From the NCBI GenBank assembly GCA_036489765.1, contig DASXFE010000128.1, positions 34,914 through 98,913 of the forward strand: a stretch of DNA of 64,000 nt. The letters are read 5' to 3'. The position numbers were made by a program, and so were the translations under genes. The DNA is from DATARH01 sp036489765 (lineage in GTDB: Bacteria; Pseudomonadota; Alphaproteobacteria; ATCC43930; CGMCC-115725). The notes under the pieces were generated by a model. That model worked only from the letters and a program-made list of their open reading frames with translations, was not told where the DNA came from and did not search any database. Shown here one piece after another: positions 25,276 to 33,807 of this stretch (positions are counted from its first letter, which is position 1; each line of letters opens with the position of its first letter).

Positions 25276-27198
25276 TCAAAGACCGAACGGAACCCGCTCG
25301 GAGTTGGCACGCGCCAAAGCGCGGTGGCGCGCCAGCGCCCACAGCGGGAAGAAGGCGCGATAACCATGATACCGCAGGTAGAACACTCGCGGAAATCCGA
25401 CAGCCGTAAACCAGGGCTCGTCCCAGGTCCCGTCGGGAAGCTGGGTTGACACGAGATATTCGATCCCACGCGACACCGCGTCGTGCCGGGCCTCGCCCGC
25501 CGCCATCAGCGCCAGGATGGCCCAGGCGGTCTGCGAGGCTGTGCTGTAGTCGGCGATGCCGTGCGCGGCGCCCTCGTAATAGCTCTCCGCGCGCTCGCCC
25601 CAGCCGCCGTCCTCGCGCTGGCGCTCGATGAGCCAGGCGACGGCCCGGCGCATTTCCGGGGCCTGCGGCGGCACGGCGGCCGCATTCAACGCCGCCAGCA
25701 CCGACCAGGTGCCGTAGATGTAATTCGTGCCCCAGCGGCCGAACCAGCTCCCGTCGGCCTCCTGCTCGCCGCGCAGATAGGCGAGCGCCCTGGCCATCGT
25801 CGGATGGTCGGGGGCATAGCCGAGTTGGGCCAGGGTGCAGACGCAGCGGGCGCTGACATCCGCTGTCGGCGGGTCGAGCAGCGCGCCGTGATCGGCGAAT
25901 GGGATGTGGTTGAGCCCGTAATGGGTGTTGTCGGCGTCGAAGGCGCCCCAGCCGCCGTTGCGGCTTTGCATGCCGACGATCCATTCCGCCGCCCGTTCGA
26001 TCGCGGCGCGGTAGCGGCCGCGGCCGAACCGGTCCATCGCCAGCGCGACGACGGCGGTATCGTCGACATCCGGGTAATGCGGGTTGGCGTACTGAAAGGC
26101 CCAGCCGCCCGGCCGCAAATCCGGCCGCTGCGCCGCCCAGTCACCGGCGACGTCGAGCACCTGCGTCGATTCCGCCCAATCGAGCGCCCGCCGCAGCGCC
26201 GTCGCGATCCGTTCGTCGCCGGTGTCGAGGAGCGCATGCGCGGCGAGCCCGGTATCCCAGATCGGCGACAGGCACGGCTGGCAATAGGGCGGGTCAGCCT
26301 CGGTGGTCAGCAGCTTTTTGATCGCGCCCACCGTGGTCGCGCAATTCGGATGGTCGCGCGGATAGCCGAGCGTGTCGTACATCATCAGCGCGTTGGCCAT
26401 CGCCGGAAAGATCGCGCCAAGCCCGTCTTCGCCATTGAGCCGTTCGGTGACAAAGGCGACCGCCCGGGCGACCGCGCGCCGACGCGCCGCCGCCGGAAAA
26501 TACGGAATCGCCCGGCGCAGCATCCCGTCGATCCGCACGAGGGCGCTTCCGACCCGCGACGGGTTCGGCGGCCGGATCCACTCGTGCACCTCGTCCGGCG
26601 GCGTGACGAAGAGCTCGGCGATCGAGATGCCGCGCGGGTTGCGCGCCCGAGGCCGAAGCGCCATCAGCACCAAGAGCGGCACCATCACCGTGCGCGACCA
26701 GTACGACACCTTATCGATGTGAAACGGGAACCACCGCGGCAGGAGCAGGATCTCGACCGGCATCGCCGGTGTCGCCCGCCACGGCACCTGCCCGAAGAGC
26801 GCGAGCATGATGCGGGTGAAGACATTCGATTTCTCGGCCCCGCCCGCCGCGAGGATCGCCGCCCGGGCCCGCGCCATATGCGGCGCGTCCACCGGGTCGC
26901 CGGCCATCTTCAGCGCGAAATAGGCCTTGACCGAGCAGCTCACGTCGAGCTGGCCGTCGTGGAACAGCGGCCACCCGCCATGCTCGCCCTGCTTTTCCCG
27001 CAGATAGATGGCGATGCGCTGCTCAAGCTCCGGCTCAAGCGTGTCGAGGAAGTGGTTGAGAAAGATGTACTCGGCAGAGATCGTCGCGTCGGCTTCGAGC
27101 TCGAAGCACCAGGCGCCGTCGGCCCCCTGCCGCCCCAGCAGGTCCGTCGTAGCCCGTTCGATCGCGGTGTCGAGTGGGGAGGCGTCGCCCGCCATCAA
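25276..27198 (-). CDS. shc: Squalene-hopene cyclase
   Basis: A 640-residue squalene-hopene cyclase (HpnF), the enzyme that folds squalene into hopene and hopanol. The catalytic acid motif DVDDTA is at residues 377-382, almost the position known for the Alicyclobacillus enzyme. QW repeats are visible: QGEHGGWPLF, QSRNGGWGAFDADN, QEADGSWFGRWG, QREDGGWGERAESYYEG and QLPDGTWDEPWFTAVGFP. It is a monotopic inner-membrane protein. It precedes the P450 and follows hpnE by 15 bases. Confidence 0.97.
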   Translation of the reverse strand: MMAGDASPLDTAIERATTDLLGRQGADGAWCFELEADATISAEYIFLNHFLDTLEPELEQRIAIYLREKQGEHGGWPLFHDGQLDVSCSVKAYFALKMAGDPVDAPHMARARAAILAAGGAEKSNVFTRIMLALFGQVPWRATPAMPVEILLLPRWFPFHIDKVSYWSRTVMVPLLVLMALRPRARNPRGISIAELFVTPPDEVHEWIRPPNPSRVGSALVRIDGMLRRAIPYFPAAARRRAVARAVAFVTERLNGEDGLGAIFPAMANALMMYDTLGYPRDHPNCATTVGAIKKLLTTEADPPYCQPCLSPIWDTGLAAHALLDTGDERIATALRRALDWAESTQVLDVAGDWAAQRPDLRPGGWAFQYANPHYPDVDDTAVVALAMDRFGRGRYRAAIERAAEWIVGMQSRNGGWGAFDADNTHYGLNHIPFADHGALLDPPTADVSARCVCTLAQLGYAPDHPTMARALAYLRGEQEADGSWFGRWGTNYIYGTWSVLAALNAAAVPPQAPEMRRAVAWLIERQREDGGWGERAESYYEGAAHGIADYSTASQTAWAILALMAAGEARHDAVSRGIEYLVSTQLPDGTWDEPWFTAVGFPRVFYLRYHGYRAFFPLWALARHRALARANSERVPFGL

Positions 27199-27213
27199 AG
27201 GCTCTGCGTTCTC

Positions 27214-28467
27214 CTATCCGGCGACCAGTCCCGCCGCGGCAAGGCCGGAGCGAATAGCGCCTTCGATCGTGGCGGGCAAGCCGGTATCGACATAATCGCC
27301 CGCAAGGAGAAGGTTGTTCCAGCGCGTTTGTGCGGCCGGGCGCCGCAAGAGCTGCGCCGGCGTCGCGCGGAACGTCGCCCGCCGTTCCTTGATGATGCGG
27401 TATGGCGGCAGGTAGCAATCCCCCAACCCATAGGCCCCGGCGACATCCTCCCACAGCGCCGGCGCCAACTCCTCCCCCGGGGTGTCGACGAGCTCGTCGG
27501 CGGCACTGACCGTGACCGACAGGATCCCGGGCTTACGGAATACCCATTCCGCCGTCCCGCCGATGACGCCGATAAAGAGCGGCGCCCCCGCCGGCGCCTC
27601 GGCCCGGAAGTGCGCATTGACGATCGGCGCGAAGTCGTCGGGCACAGTGAGGTCCGGCACCAGCCGCGCCGCGATCGCCGCCGGCACCGCGAGGACCACC
27701 TGGTCCTCGGACCCGAAGGCCACGGGACCATCGTCGAATTCGAGCCCGGCCACGCGATCCTCGGCAAAAACGAGCTGCCGCAGTCGCGCGCCGAGCCGGA
27801 CCCCGGCCCCGGCCGCCCTGAGCCGCGCCAGCGCCGGATCGACGAATGTCTCGGACAGCCCCTCGCGCGGCACCAGCGGCCGACACGCCGCACCGCCGCG
27901 CCCGAGCGTCTCGTCGACGACCCGGGCGAACAGCGCCGCCGAGCCTTCCCACACGGCCGCATTGAGCGCCGCGACGGCAAACGGCTCCCAGAGCCGCCGG
28001 AACAGGGTGGTGTCGGGATCGAGCGCGGCGTCGACCGTCGCCTCGGCCGGGGCCCGCCGCAATCGGCGTATGGCGAGGTAATCGCGCAGCCGCGTACCCG
28101 GCACGCGCCGGTCCGGGCGCAGCACCCACCACGGGATGCGGCCGGGGCTCGGGCGCAGGTGCCAGCGCAGGTTGGCGTCGAAATCGGCAAAGGCGAGATC
28201 GGCCTCGTCCGGCCCTTCGAGCGTATCGCGCGCGCCGATCATCCCGAGATAGGCCATCGCCGAGTCGTTGCCGGCCAGCAGCAGATGGTTGCCGTTGTCG
28301 ATCCGGCAGCCGAGCTCGCTGTCATGGTACGAGCGGCAGCGTCCGCCGGCATGCGCCGCGGCCTCATAGAGCGAGACCGTCCGGCCCCGCTCAGCCAATC
28401 CGACCGCCGTCGCAAGCCCCGCCATCCCGGCACCGACGACGTGGGTTCTAGCCAGAGGCCCCGCCAT
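27214..28467 (-). CDS. hpnE: Hydroxysqualene dehydrogenase HpnE
   Basis: A 417-residue FAD-dependent amine-oxidase-fold enzyme that reduces hydroxysqualene to squalene. The dinucleotide site is HVVGAGMAGLATAVGLAERGRTVSLYEAAAHAGGR at the N-terminus. The C-terminal FAD contact is NNLLLAGDYVDTGLPATIEGAIRSG. HpnC, HpnD and HpnE together make squalene from farnesyl diphosphate, and all three are contiguous here. The start is ATG 28467. Confidence 0.93.
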   Translation of the reverse strand: MAGPLARTHVVGAGMAGLATAVGLAERGRTVSLYEAAAHAGGRCRSYHDSELGCRIDNGNHLLLAGNDSAMAYLGMIGARDTLEGPDEADLAFADFDANLRWHLRPSPGRIPWWVLRPDRRVPGTRLRDYLAIRRLRRAPAEATVDAALDPDTTLFRRLWEPFAVAALNAAVWEGSAALFARVVDETLGRGGAACRPLVPREGLSETFVDPALARLRAAGAGVRLGARLRQLVFAEDRVAGLEFDDGPVAFGSEDQVVLAVPAAIAARLVPDLTVPDDFAPIVNAHFRAEAPAGAPLFIGVIGGTAEWVFRKPGILSVTVSAADELVDTPGEELAPALWEDVAGAYGLGDCYLPPYRIIKERRATFRATPAQLLRRPAAQTRWNNLLLAGDYVDTGLPATIEGAIRSGLAAAGLVAG

Positions 28468-28516
28468 TCACATTCCGATGCAAATCGCCCAAGGCATCAC
28501 CTTGGCCGCGCCCTGG

Positions 28517-29392
28517 TCAAACGATCCCGTGGCGCAAGACCAGCCACAGTTTCCGCGGTTTCGACAGGCTGACGCGCGCGGCCGGGTCGCGCCACCCTGA
28601 CGCCACGAGCGCCCCCAACATCGCGTGATAGAACGCGCCCATCACCGCCGCCGGGCGCATCGCCCGGCGCGAGCACAGCGCCATCGCCCGCTCCGCCTCG
28701 CCGAAATGCCGCTCGGCAATCTCCGCGAGGTCGCGGCACACGGCGGGGAGGGCCGGGTGGCGCAATACCGCGGCCGGATCGTCGGTGCGGATGCCGTGGC
28801 GGCCCAGCAACTCATGCGGCAGATAAAGCCGCCCCCGCGCCGCATCCTCGTCGAGGTCGCGCAGGATGTTGGTGAGCTGCAACGCCCGGCCGAGCGCATC
28901 GGCGACCCGGTGCGCGGCCTCGCCCGCATCGCCGAACACGTGCACCGACAGATGCCCGACCGCGCCCGCGACCCGCCCGCAATAAAGGTCGAGCGTCTCG
29001 AGGTCGGGCGCGCGGATATCGGTCACCGCGTCCATCTCCATCCCGTCGATGACCGCCTCGAAATCGCCACGCCGCAGCGCAAAGCGGGCGACCGGCTCGC
29101 GCAGCGCGCGGGCGACCGGGTGGTGCGGCGTGCCGGTATAGAGCGCGGCGATCTCATCGCGCCACATCGCCAGCCCCGCCTGCTTTGCGGCTAAGGTCGG
29201 CAGGTCGTCGGCGATGTCGTCGACCTCGCGGCAAAACGCATAGACCGCGTACATCCCGTCGCGCCGCGCCTCGGGCAGGAGGCGCATCGCCCAGTAGAAC
29301 GAGGTGCCTGCCGCCTCGACTCTGCGCCGGATCAGATCCTTGAGCGCACCCTCGTCGAGCGCCGCCCCTTCGTCGATCGCCAAACTTGTCAT
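28517..29392 (-). CDS. hpnD: Presqualene diphosphate synthase HpnD
   Basis: A 291-residue trans-isoprenyl diphosphate synthase (squalene/phytoene synthase fold). The first aspartate motif is YAFCREVDDIADD and the second is LTNILRDLDEDAARGRLYLP. HpnD condenses two farnesyl diphosphates to presqualene diphosphate. Phytoene synthase is an alternative for the fold, but the hpn neighbours settle it. It lies 13 bases after hpnC. Confidence 0.94.
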   Translation of the reverse strand: MTSLAIDEGAALDEGALKDLIRRRVEAAGTSFYWAMRLLPEARRDGMYAVYAFCREVDDIADDLPTLAAKQAGLAMWRDEIAALYTGTPHHPVARALREPVARFALRRGDFEAVIDGMEMDAVTDIRAPDLETLDLYCGRVAGAVGHLSVHVFGDAGEAAHRVADALGRALQLTNILRDLDEDAARGRLYLPHELLGRHGIRTDDPAAVLRHPALPAVCRDLAEIAERHFGEAERAMALCSRRAMRPAAVMGAFYHAMLGALVASGWRDPAARVSLSKPRKLWLVLRHGIV

Positions 29393-29405
29393 GTGAGGGG
29401 GCTCG

Positions 29406-30242
29406 TCATGCGAAAAGGCCGGTTACGAGCGCCATCGCGAAATCGACCTTGCCGAGCTTGACCCGCCCGGCGAGCGGGTCGCCGCGCCGCAAATGCCGCG
29501 CGAGCCGCGCCGCCAATTCGACGATCGCCCGCGACTCCCGCCTGAGGCCGCCGGCCTTCACGCCCGCCGGCAAACCCCGCGCCGTCGCGACCAGCGCCTC
29601 GGTCCGCGTGAGCAGCCCGTCCAGCGCGCGCCGAAACCCCGGGCTCGATCGCGGCTCGGTCAGTACCGCGACCGTCAGCCCCTCGGCCGACAGCGCGTCG
29701 AGCGGCACATACACCCGGTCGAGCTCGCGAAAATCCTCGGCGCAATCCTGCAGGTGGTTCAGCACCTGCAGCGCCGAGCACAGCGCGTCCGAGGCCGGCC
29801 AGGTGTCGCGGCTCTCGCCGTGCAGGTCGAGGAGCTGGCGCCCGACCGGCGACGCCGAATAGCGGCAATATTCCATCAGCTCGCCCCAATCGGCATAGCG
29901 CAGCTTCGTCGCGTCGAGCCGGAAGGCACGCAGCACGTCGTGGCAATGCTGCGCCGTGACCCCGGTCGCGGCGAGGCTCGTGCGCATCGCCGTCGCGGCC
30001 GGCGCGTCGTCGCCCTGCGCCCCCTCCAGCACCTCGGCCATGCGGTCGAGCCGCCGCAGCTTGTCGTCGGCGGCGAGCGCCGGGTTGTCGGCGATGTCGT
30101 CCGCGTTGCGGGCAAAGCGGTAGAAGGCGTGGACGTGCACACGCAGGTCCTTGCGGATCAGGAACGAGCCGACCGGAAAATTCTCGTCGCCCCGCCCCTT
30201 CCCCGACGGCGTCTCCAGCGATGCGGGTGCCAGCGCGGTCAT
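29406..30242 (-). CDS. hpnC: Hydroxysqualene synthase HpnC
   Basis: A 278-residue squalene/phytoene-synthase-fold enzyme, paralogue of hpnD next door. It converts presqualene diphosphate to hydroxysqualene. Aspartate motifs: YRFARNADDIADN and LNHLQDCAEDFRELDRVYVP. The HpnC signature ENFPVGSFLI lies near the N-terminus. ATG 30242 overlaps the hpnA stop as ATGA; a longer frame to 30281 is not needed. The second motif (DCAEDFRELDRVY) differs from hpnD as usual for HpnC. Confidence 0.93.
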   Translation of the reverse strand: MTALAPASLETPSGKGRGDENFPVGSFLIRKDLRVHVHAFYRFARNADDIADNPALAADDKLRRLDRMAEVLEGAQGDDAPAATAMRTSLAATGVTAQHCHDVLRAFRLDATKLRYADWGELMEYCRYSASPVGRQLLDLHGESRDTWPASDALCSALQVLNHLQDCAEDFRELDRVYVPLDALSAEGLTVAVLTEPRSSPGFRRALDGLLTRTEALVATARGLPAGVKAGGLRRESRAIVELAARLARHLRRGDPLAGRVKLGKVDFAMALVTGLFA

Positions 30243-31252
30243 GCCTTCGTCCGCCCCAGATAGCCGTTGGCCGCAAACCACCCGACGGCGTCGGCGATCG
30301 CGAGCCGCGCCGGCCGCGCCTCATAGCCCAATTCGCGCCTCGCCCGCGCCGACGAAAAGAACATCTTCTTACGCGACATCCGCGCCCCATCCAACGTGAC
30401 GAACGGCTCGCGCCGGGTGACCCGGGCCCCGAGCTCGGCGCAGACCGCCGCCGTGATGACGACGCCATACGGGACGCGCCAGCGCGGCGGGCGGCGCCCG
30501 ACCACCCGCGACACCTCGCCAAGGATCTCGGAGAGGCTCATATCCTCGCCGCCGAGGATATAGCGCCGCCCGATCTCGCCGCGCTCGGCGGCGAGCAGGT
30601 GCCCCGCGGCGACATCGTCGACATGGGCAAGGTTGAGCCCGGTATCGACATAACCCGGCATCCGCCCGGCCGCCGCCTCGATCAAGATGCGCCCGGTCGG
30701 CGTCGGGCGGACATCTCCGGGGCCGATCGGCGTCGACGGGTTGACGATCACTGCCGGCAGCCCCTTCTCGGCGATGAGCCCGTCCACGACCCTCTCGGCG
30801 ACGAACTTCGAGCGCTTGTAGGGGCCGATCATCTCGGCCTCGGTGCTCGGCGTCTCCTCGTCGGCGACCCCGCCCTTGACGATCCCCAAGACCGCGACGC
30901 TACTCGTATAGACGATCCGCTCGACCCCGGCCGCCAGCGCCGCCTCCATCAGCGCCCGCGTGCCGTCGACATTGGCGCGGAACATGTCGGCCGGGTCCGG
31001 CACCCACAGCCGGTAATCCGCCGCGACGTGAAAAAGATAGCGGCACCCTTGAACGGCCGCGGCCAGCGACGGCGCATGTTCCAGCGCCCCCTGGACAATC
31101 TCGACATCGAGCCCTTCGAGGTTTCGCCGCGGGCTCTTCGGCCGCGCCAGCACCCGCACCGGCACCCCCGCCGCCAGCAGCGCGCGCGCCACCGCCGCAC
31201 CGACAAACCCGGTCGCGCCGGTGACGAGGGCAAGTCCGGGGGCAAGCGGCAT
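30239..31252 (-). CDS. hpnA: Hopanoid-associated sugar epimerase HpnA
   Basis: A 337-residue extended short-chain dehydrogenase/epimerase, first gene of the hpnA-C-D-E-shc-P450-hpnG run. The NAD(P) site is LVTGATGFVGAAVARALL, the active-site pair is Y and K in GPYKRSKFVAERV, and NPSTPIGPGD is the typical downstream motif. Its exact role in hopanoid synthesis is not established. Its position as leader gene and overlaps downstream suggest one long transcript. Confidence 0.9.
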   Translation of the reverse strand: MPLAPGLALVTGATGFVGAAVARALLAAGVPVRVLARPKSPRRNLEGLDVEIVQGALEHAPSLAAAVQGCRYLFHVAADYRLWVPDPADMFRANVDGTRALMEAALAAGVERIVYTSSVAVLGIVKGGVADEETPSTEAEMIGPYKRSKFVAERVVDGLIAEKGLPAVIVNPSTPIGPGDVRPTPTGRILIEAAAGRMPGYVDTGLNLAHVDDVAAGHLLAAERGEIGRRYILGGEDMSLSEILGEVSRVVGRRPPRWRVPYGVVITAAVCAELGARVTRREPFVTLDGARMSRKKMFFSSARARRELGYEARPARLAIADAVGWFAANGYLGRTKA

Positions 31253-31317
31253 GCGGCAGAGACTACAAGCGCCGGCCGGGCGGCGCCAACCGGTAGCTCG
31301 GAATATCTGGCGGGCGC

Positions 31318-31935
31318 CTATTGTTCCCGCGGTCGGCTCGGGTTGCCGCAGACGAACCGGCCACCGGGCATTGCGATGCGGCTCGCCGGACCGATCGCAT
31401 CGGCGGCGGGGACCTCGAAGTAACCGTTATTGGTCCGGCGCACGACGCCCGCGATATCCGCATCCATCGTGATCTTATCGACGTCCCGGTCGAGATAGCC
31501 GGTGGCGCTTGCGGGTTGACCGTTGACCAGCATCGTCTCTACGGGCCGGTGGTCGATATGATCACGCACGTAGTTCCCATAAGCGGCGACGGCTTCGGCC
31601 AGCCGATGGCGGTTTTCCGTGTTGCAGGGGAAGGCCTCGGCATTGGGTGCCGCGTCGCGGATCGTCTGGCGCATCGCGTGCGTTTTCGGATCTTCGGACG
31701 TGACCTGGAAGGTGGCGTGCTTCATCGCTTCGATTTGCGCGACGGCCTGCCGGAAGGTCGGCATACCGGTCGGCTCCTGGCCGGGCGGCGTCAACTTGAG
31801 CGAGCCGTCAGGGTTGGTCCGAGCGGCCGGCAGCGTCTTCGTCGGCAGCATCGTCATGCCGGGGATCGGTGCTCTCCACGCGATCCAGATGGCCAGGAGA
31901 AACAGGGCCCCGATACCGAAATGACGAAGCCGCAT
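31318..31935 (-). CDS. Secreted or membrane-anchored hypothetical protein
   Basis: A 205-residue protein with a short basic start and one N-terminal membrane helix or signal (RHFGIGALFLLAIWIAW). The mature part has no motif I recognise; two lone cysteines lie near residues 107 and 196. It ends PRPREQ. A hydrophilic region with FRQAVAQIEAMKHATFQV and a later GYLDRDVDKITMDADIAG suggest a folded domain. It stands alone upstream of hpnA on the same strand (65 bases), and may be unrelated to hopanoids. Confidence 0.65.
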   Translation of the reverse strand: MRLRHFGIGALFLLAIWIAWRAPIPGMTMLPTKTLPAARTNPDGSLKLTPPGQEPTGMPTFRQAVAQIEAMKHATFQVTSEDPKTHAMRQTIRDAAPNAEAFPCNTENRHRLAEAVAAYGNYVRDHIDHRPVETMLVNGQPASATGYLDRDVDKITMDADIAGVVRRTNNGYFEVPAADAIGPASRIAMPGGRFVCGNPSRPREQ

Positions 31936-32113
31936 GGCTACCAGTACGAGAGGTTGTACCGCCGACGGTAAGGTGGCCGGGGTTAAAGGCAGCTTAACCG
32001 CGAGGCGGGCACTTGCGCGCGACTGTCATTAAATCGTCACGATCGACACGCTTGACTTGCGGCGACCGGCGATCCCGAGGCCGCCTGGTATGTCTGGATG
32101 ATCTACCTGCCGG

Positions 32114-33727
32114 TTAAGCCGCCAGCCGCTCCCGCGAGGTCCCCCGGATCAGCGCGGCGCCCTTTTCGGCGATCATGATGGTCGGGGCGTTGGTGTTGGT
32201 CGAGGTGACGGCCGGCATCACCGAGGCATCGATCACGCGGATGTTTTCGAGCCCGTGGATGCGCAAGTGATCGTCGACGACGGCCAGCGCGTGATCGCCC
32301 ATCAGGCACGTGCAGCTCGCGTGGTAACAGGTGCCGCCAAAGCTCCGCGCGTAGTCGAGCAGCTCGTCGTCGCTCTGCACATCCTTGCCGGGATAGGTCT
32401 CGACGCCGGTGTATTTCTTCAGCGCCGGGGCATCGAAGAGGCGGCGGGCGAATCGCAGCCCGCCGAGAACGGCGCGGCGGTCGGTCTCGTCCGACATATA
32501 GCGCGGGTTGATCGCCGGCATGTCGCGGGGGTCCGACGACTTGGCCTCGACATACCCGCGCGACAGCGGCCGCATCTGCCAGGCGCCGCCGCTGAGCCCC
32601 GGCTCATCTTCGAGCTCGCCGATCATCCCGCCCTTGAAGCTGCCGGGGGCGAAGGTGATCTGCATGTCCGGGGTCGCCGATTCCTCGAGCACCTTGACCG
32701 AGGCGGCGACGAGCGACGGGCTGTAGCTCAGCATCCCCCGCCCGGTGAAGAGCCAGCGGATGACCTCGCCGGCGAGCGGCAGTCCGCGCGACTTCTCGTT
32801 CGCAGTCTGCGCGCCGACGATCGTGTACGACACGCGGGCCTGGAAATGGTCCTGCATGTTCTTGCCGACGCCCTTGAGCGCATGCACGACCGGCACGCCG
32901 ATCTTGCTCAGATGCTCCGGGTCTCCAACCCCTGATAGCTGCAAAATATGCGGAGAGCCGATGGCTCCGGCCGACAGGATCACCTCGCGCGCCGCATCGG
33001 CCCGCTCGACCGCCCCTCCCCGCGAGAACTCGACCGCAACCGCGCGTTTGCCGTCAAACACCACGCGGTGGACGAGCGCCTTGGTGACGAGCTGCAGGTT
33101 CGGCCGCTTCAACGCCGGGCGCAGATAGGTGCGGGCGGCGCTGGCGCGGCGGCGGCCGCCGCGGGTCTGCTGGCACCAGCCGATGCAGGCGGCGGCACCG
33201 GGGTCGATCGTGTTGACGTCCTCGCGGTATTCGAGCCCGAGTTCGCGCCCGGCCTCGACGACGCTGGCGCAGATCGGGGTCTTATCCATGCGCGAGGTGA
33301 AGAGCGGCCCTTCCTTGCCGCGCACCTGGGTCTCGTCGCCCTCCCAGCGCTCGGCGGCGCGGAAATACGGCAGGCAGTCGTCCCATGCCCAACCGCGATT
33401 GCCGAGCTGCGCCCAGTGGTCGTAATCCTCGGGTTGGCCGCGGATATAGATGAGCCCGTTGATCGACGACGATCCGCCGACCACCCGCCCGCGCGTATAG
33501 ACGATCGAGCGGCCGTTGAGGCCCGGATCGGGTTCGGAGCGGAATTTCCAGGTCAGCGTGTCGTGGTCGAGCATCTTGAAGAACCCGGCCGGCACATGGA
33601 TCAGCGGGTTCCAGTCCTTGCCGCCCGCCTCGATCAGCAAGACCTTGACGTTCGGATCCTCGGTCAGCCGGTTGGCCAGCACGCACCCTGCCGACCCCGC
33701 CCCGACGATCACATAATCCGCCTGCAT
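32114..33727 (-). CDS. GMC family oxidoreductase (choline dehydrogenase-like)
   Basis: A 537-residue FAD enzyme of the glucose-methanol-choline family. The FAD site is YVIVGAGSAGCVLANRLTE at the N-terminus. GMC signature 1 is GRVVGGSSSINGLIYIRG and signature 2 is GAIGSPHILQLSGVGDP. The catalytic histidine is in GGTCYHASCTCLMG, with DASVMPAVTSTNTNAPTIMIAEKGA near the end. It oxidises an alcohol of unknown identity. ATG 33727 with GGGGGGAG upstream is right; the frame stays open to 34465 through the MFS gene as an artefact. An MFS transporter follows on the same strand upstream and may import the substrate. Confidence 0.93.
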   Translation of the reverse strand: MQADYVIVGAGSAGCVLANRLTEDPNVKVLLIEAGGKDWNPLIHVPAGFFKMLDHDTLTWKFRSEPDPGLNGRSIVYTRGRVVGGSSSINGLIYIRGQPEDYDHWAQLGNRGWAWDDCLPYFRAAERWEGDETQVRGKEGPLFTSRMDKTPICASVVEAGRELGLEYREDVNTIDPGAAACIGWCQQTRGGRRRASAARTYLRPALKRPNLQLVTKALVHRVVFDGKRAVAVEFSRGGAVERADAAREVILSAGAIGSPHILQLSGVGDPEHLSKIGVPVVHALKGVGKNMQDHFQARVSYTIVGAQTANEKSRGLPLAGEVIRWLFTGRGMLSYSPSLVAASVKVLEESATPDMQITFAPGSFKGGMIGELEDEPGLSGGAWQMRPLSRGYVEAKSSDPRDMPAINPRYMSDETDRRAVLGGLRFARRLFDAPALKKYTGVETYPGKDVQSDDELLDYARSFGGTCYHASCTCLMGDHALAVVDDHLRIHGLENIRVIDASVMPAVTSTNTNAPTIMIAEKGAALIRGTSRERLAA

Positions 33728-33807
33728 GTTCGCGCTCCCCCCGAGAATGCTCGTTCGTTGACGGCAGTCTAACGTATCCCGAGGGGAGGGAAAGCCGGCG
33801 CTTGCGG

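Noticed and set aside
25483..28572. Plus-strand open frame of over 1000 codons
   Set aside because: Antisense to shc and hpnE; composition typical of a shadow frame.
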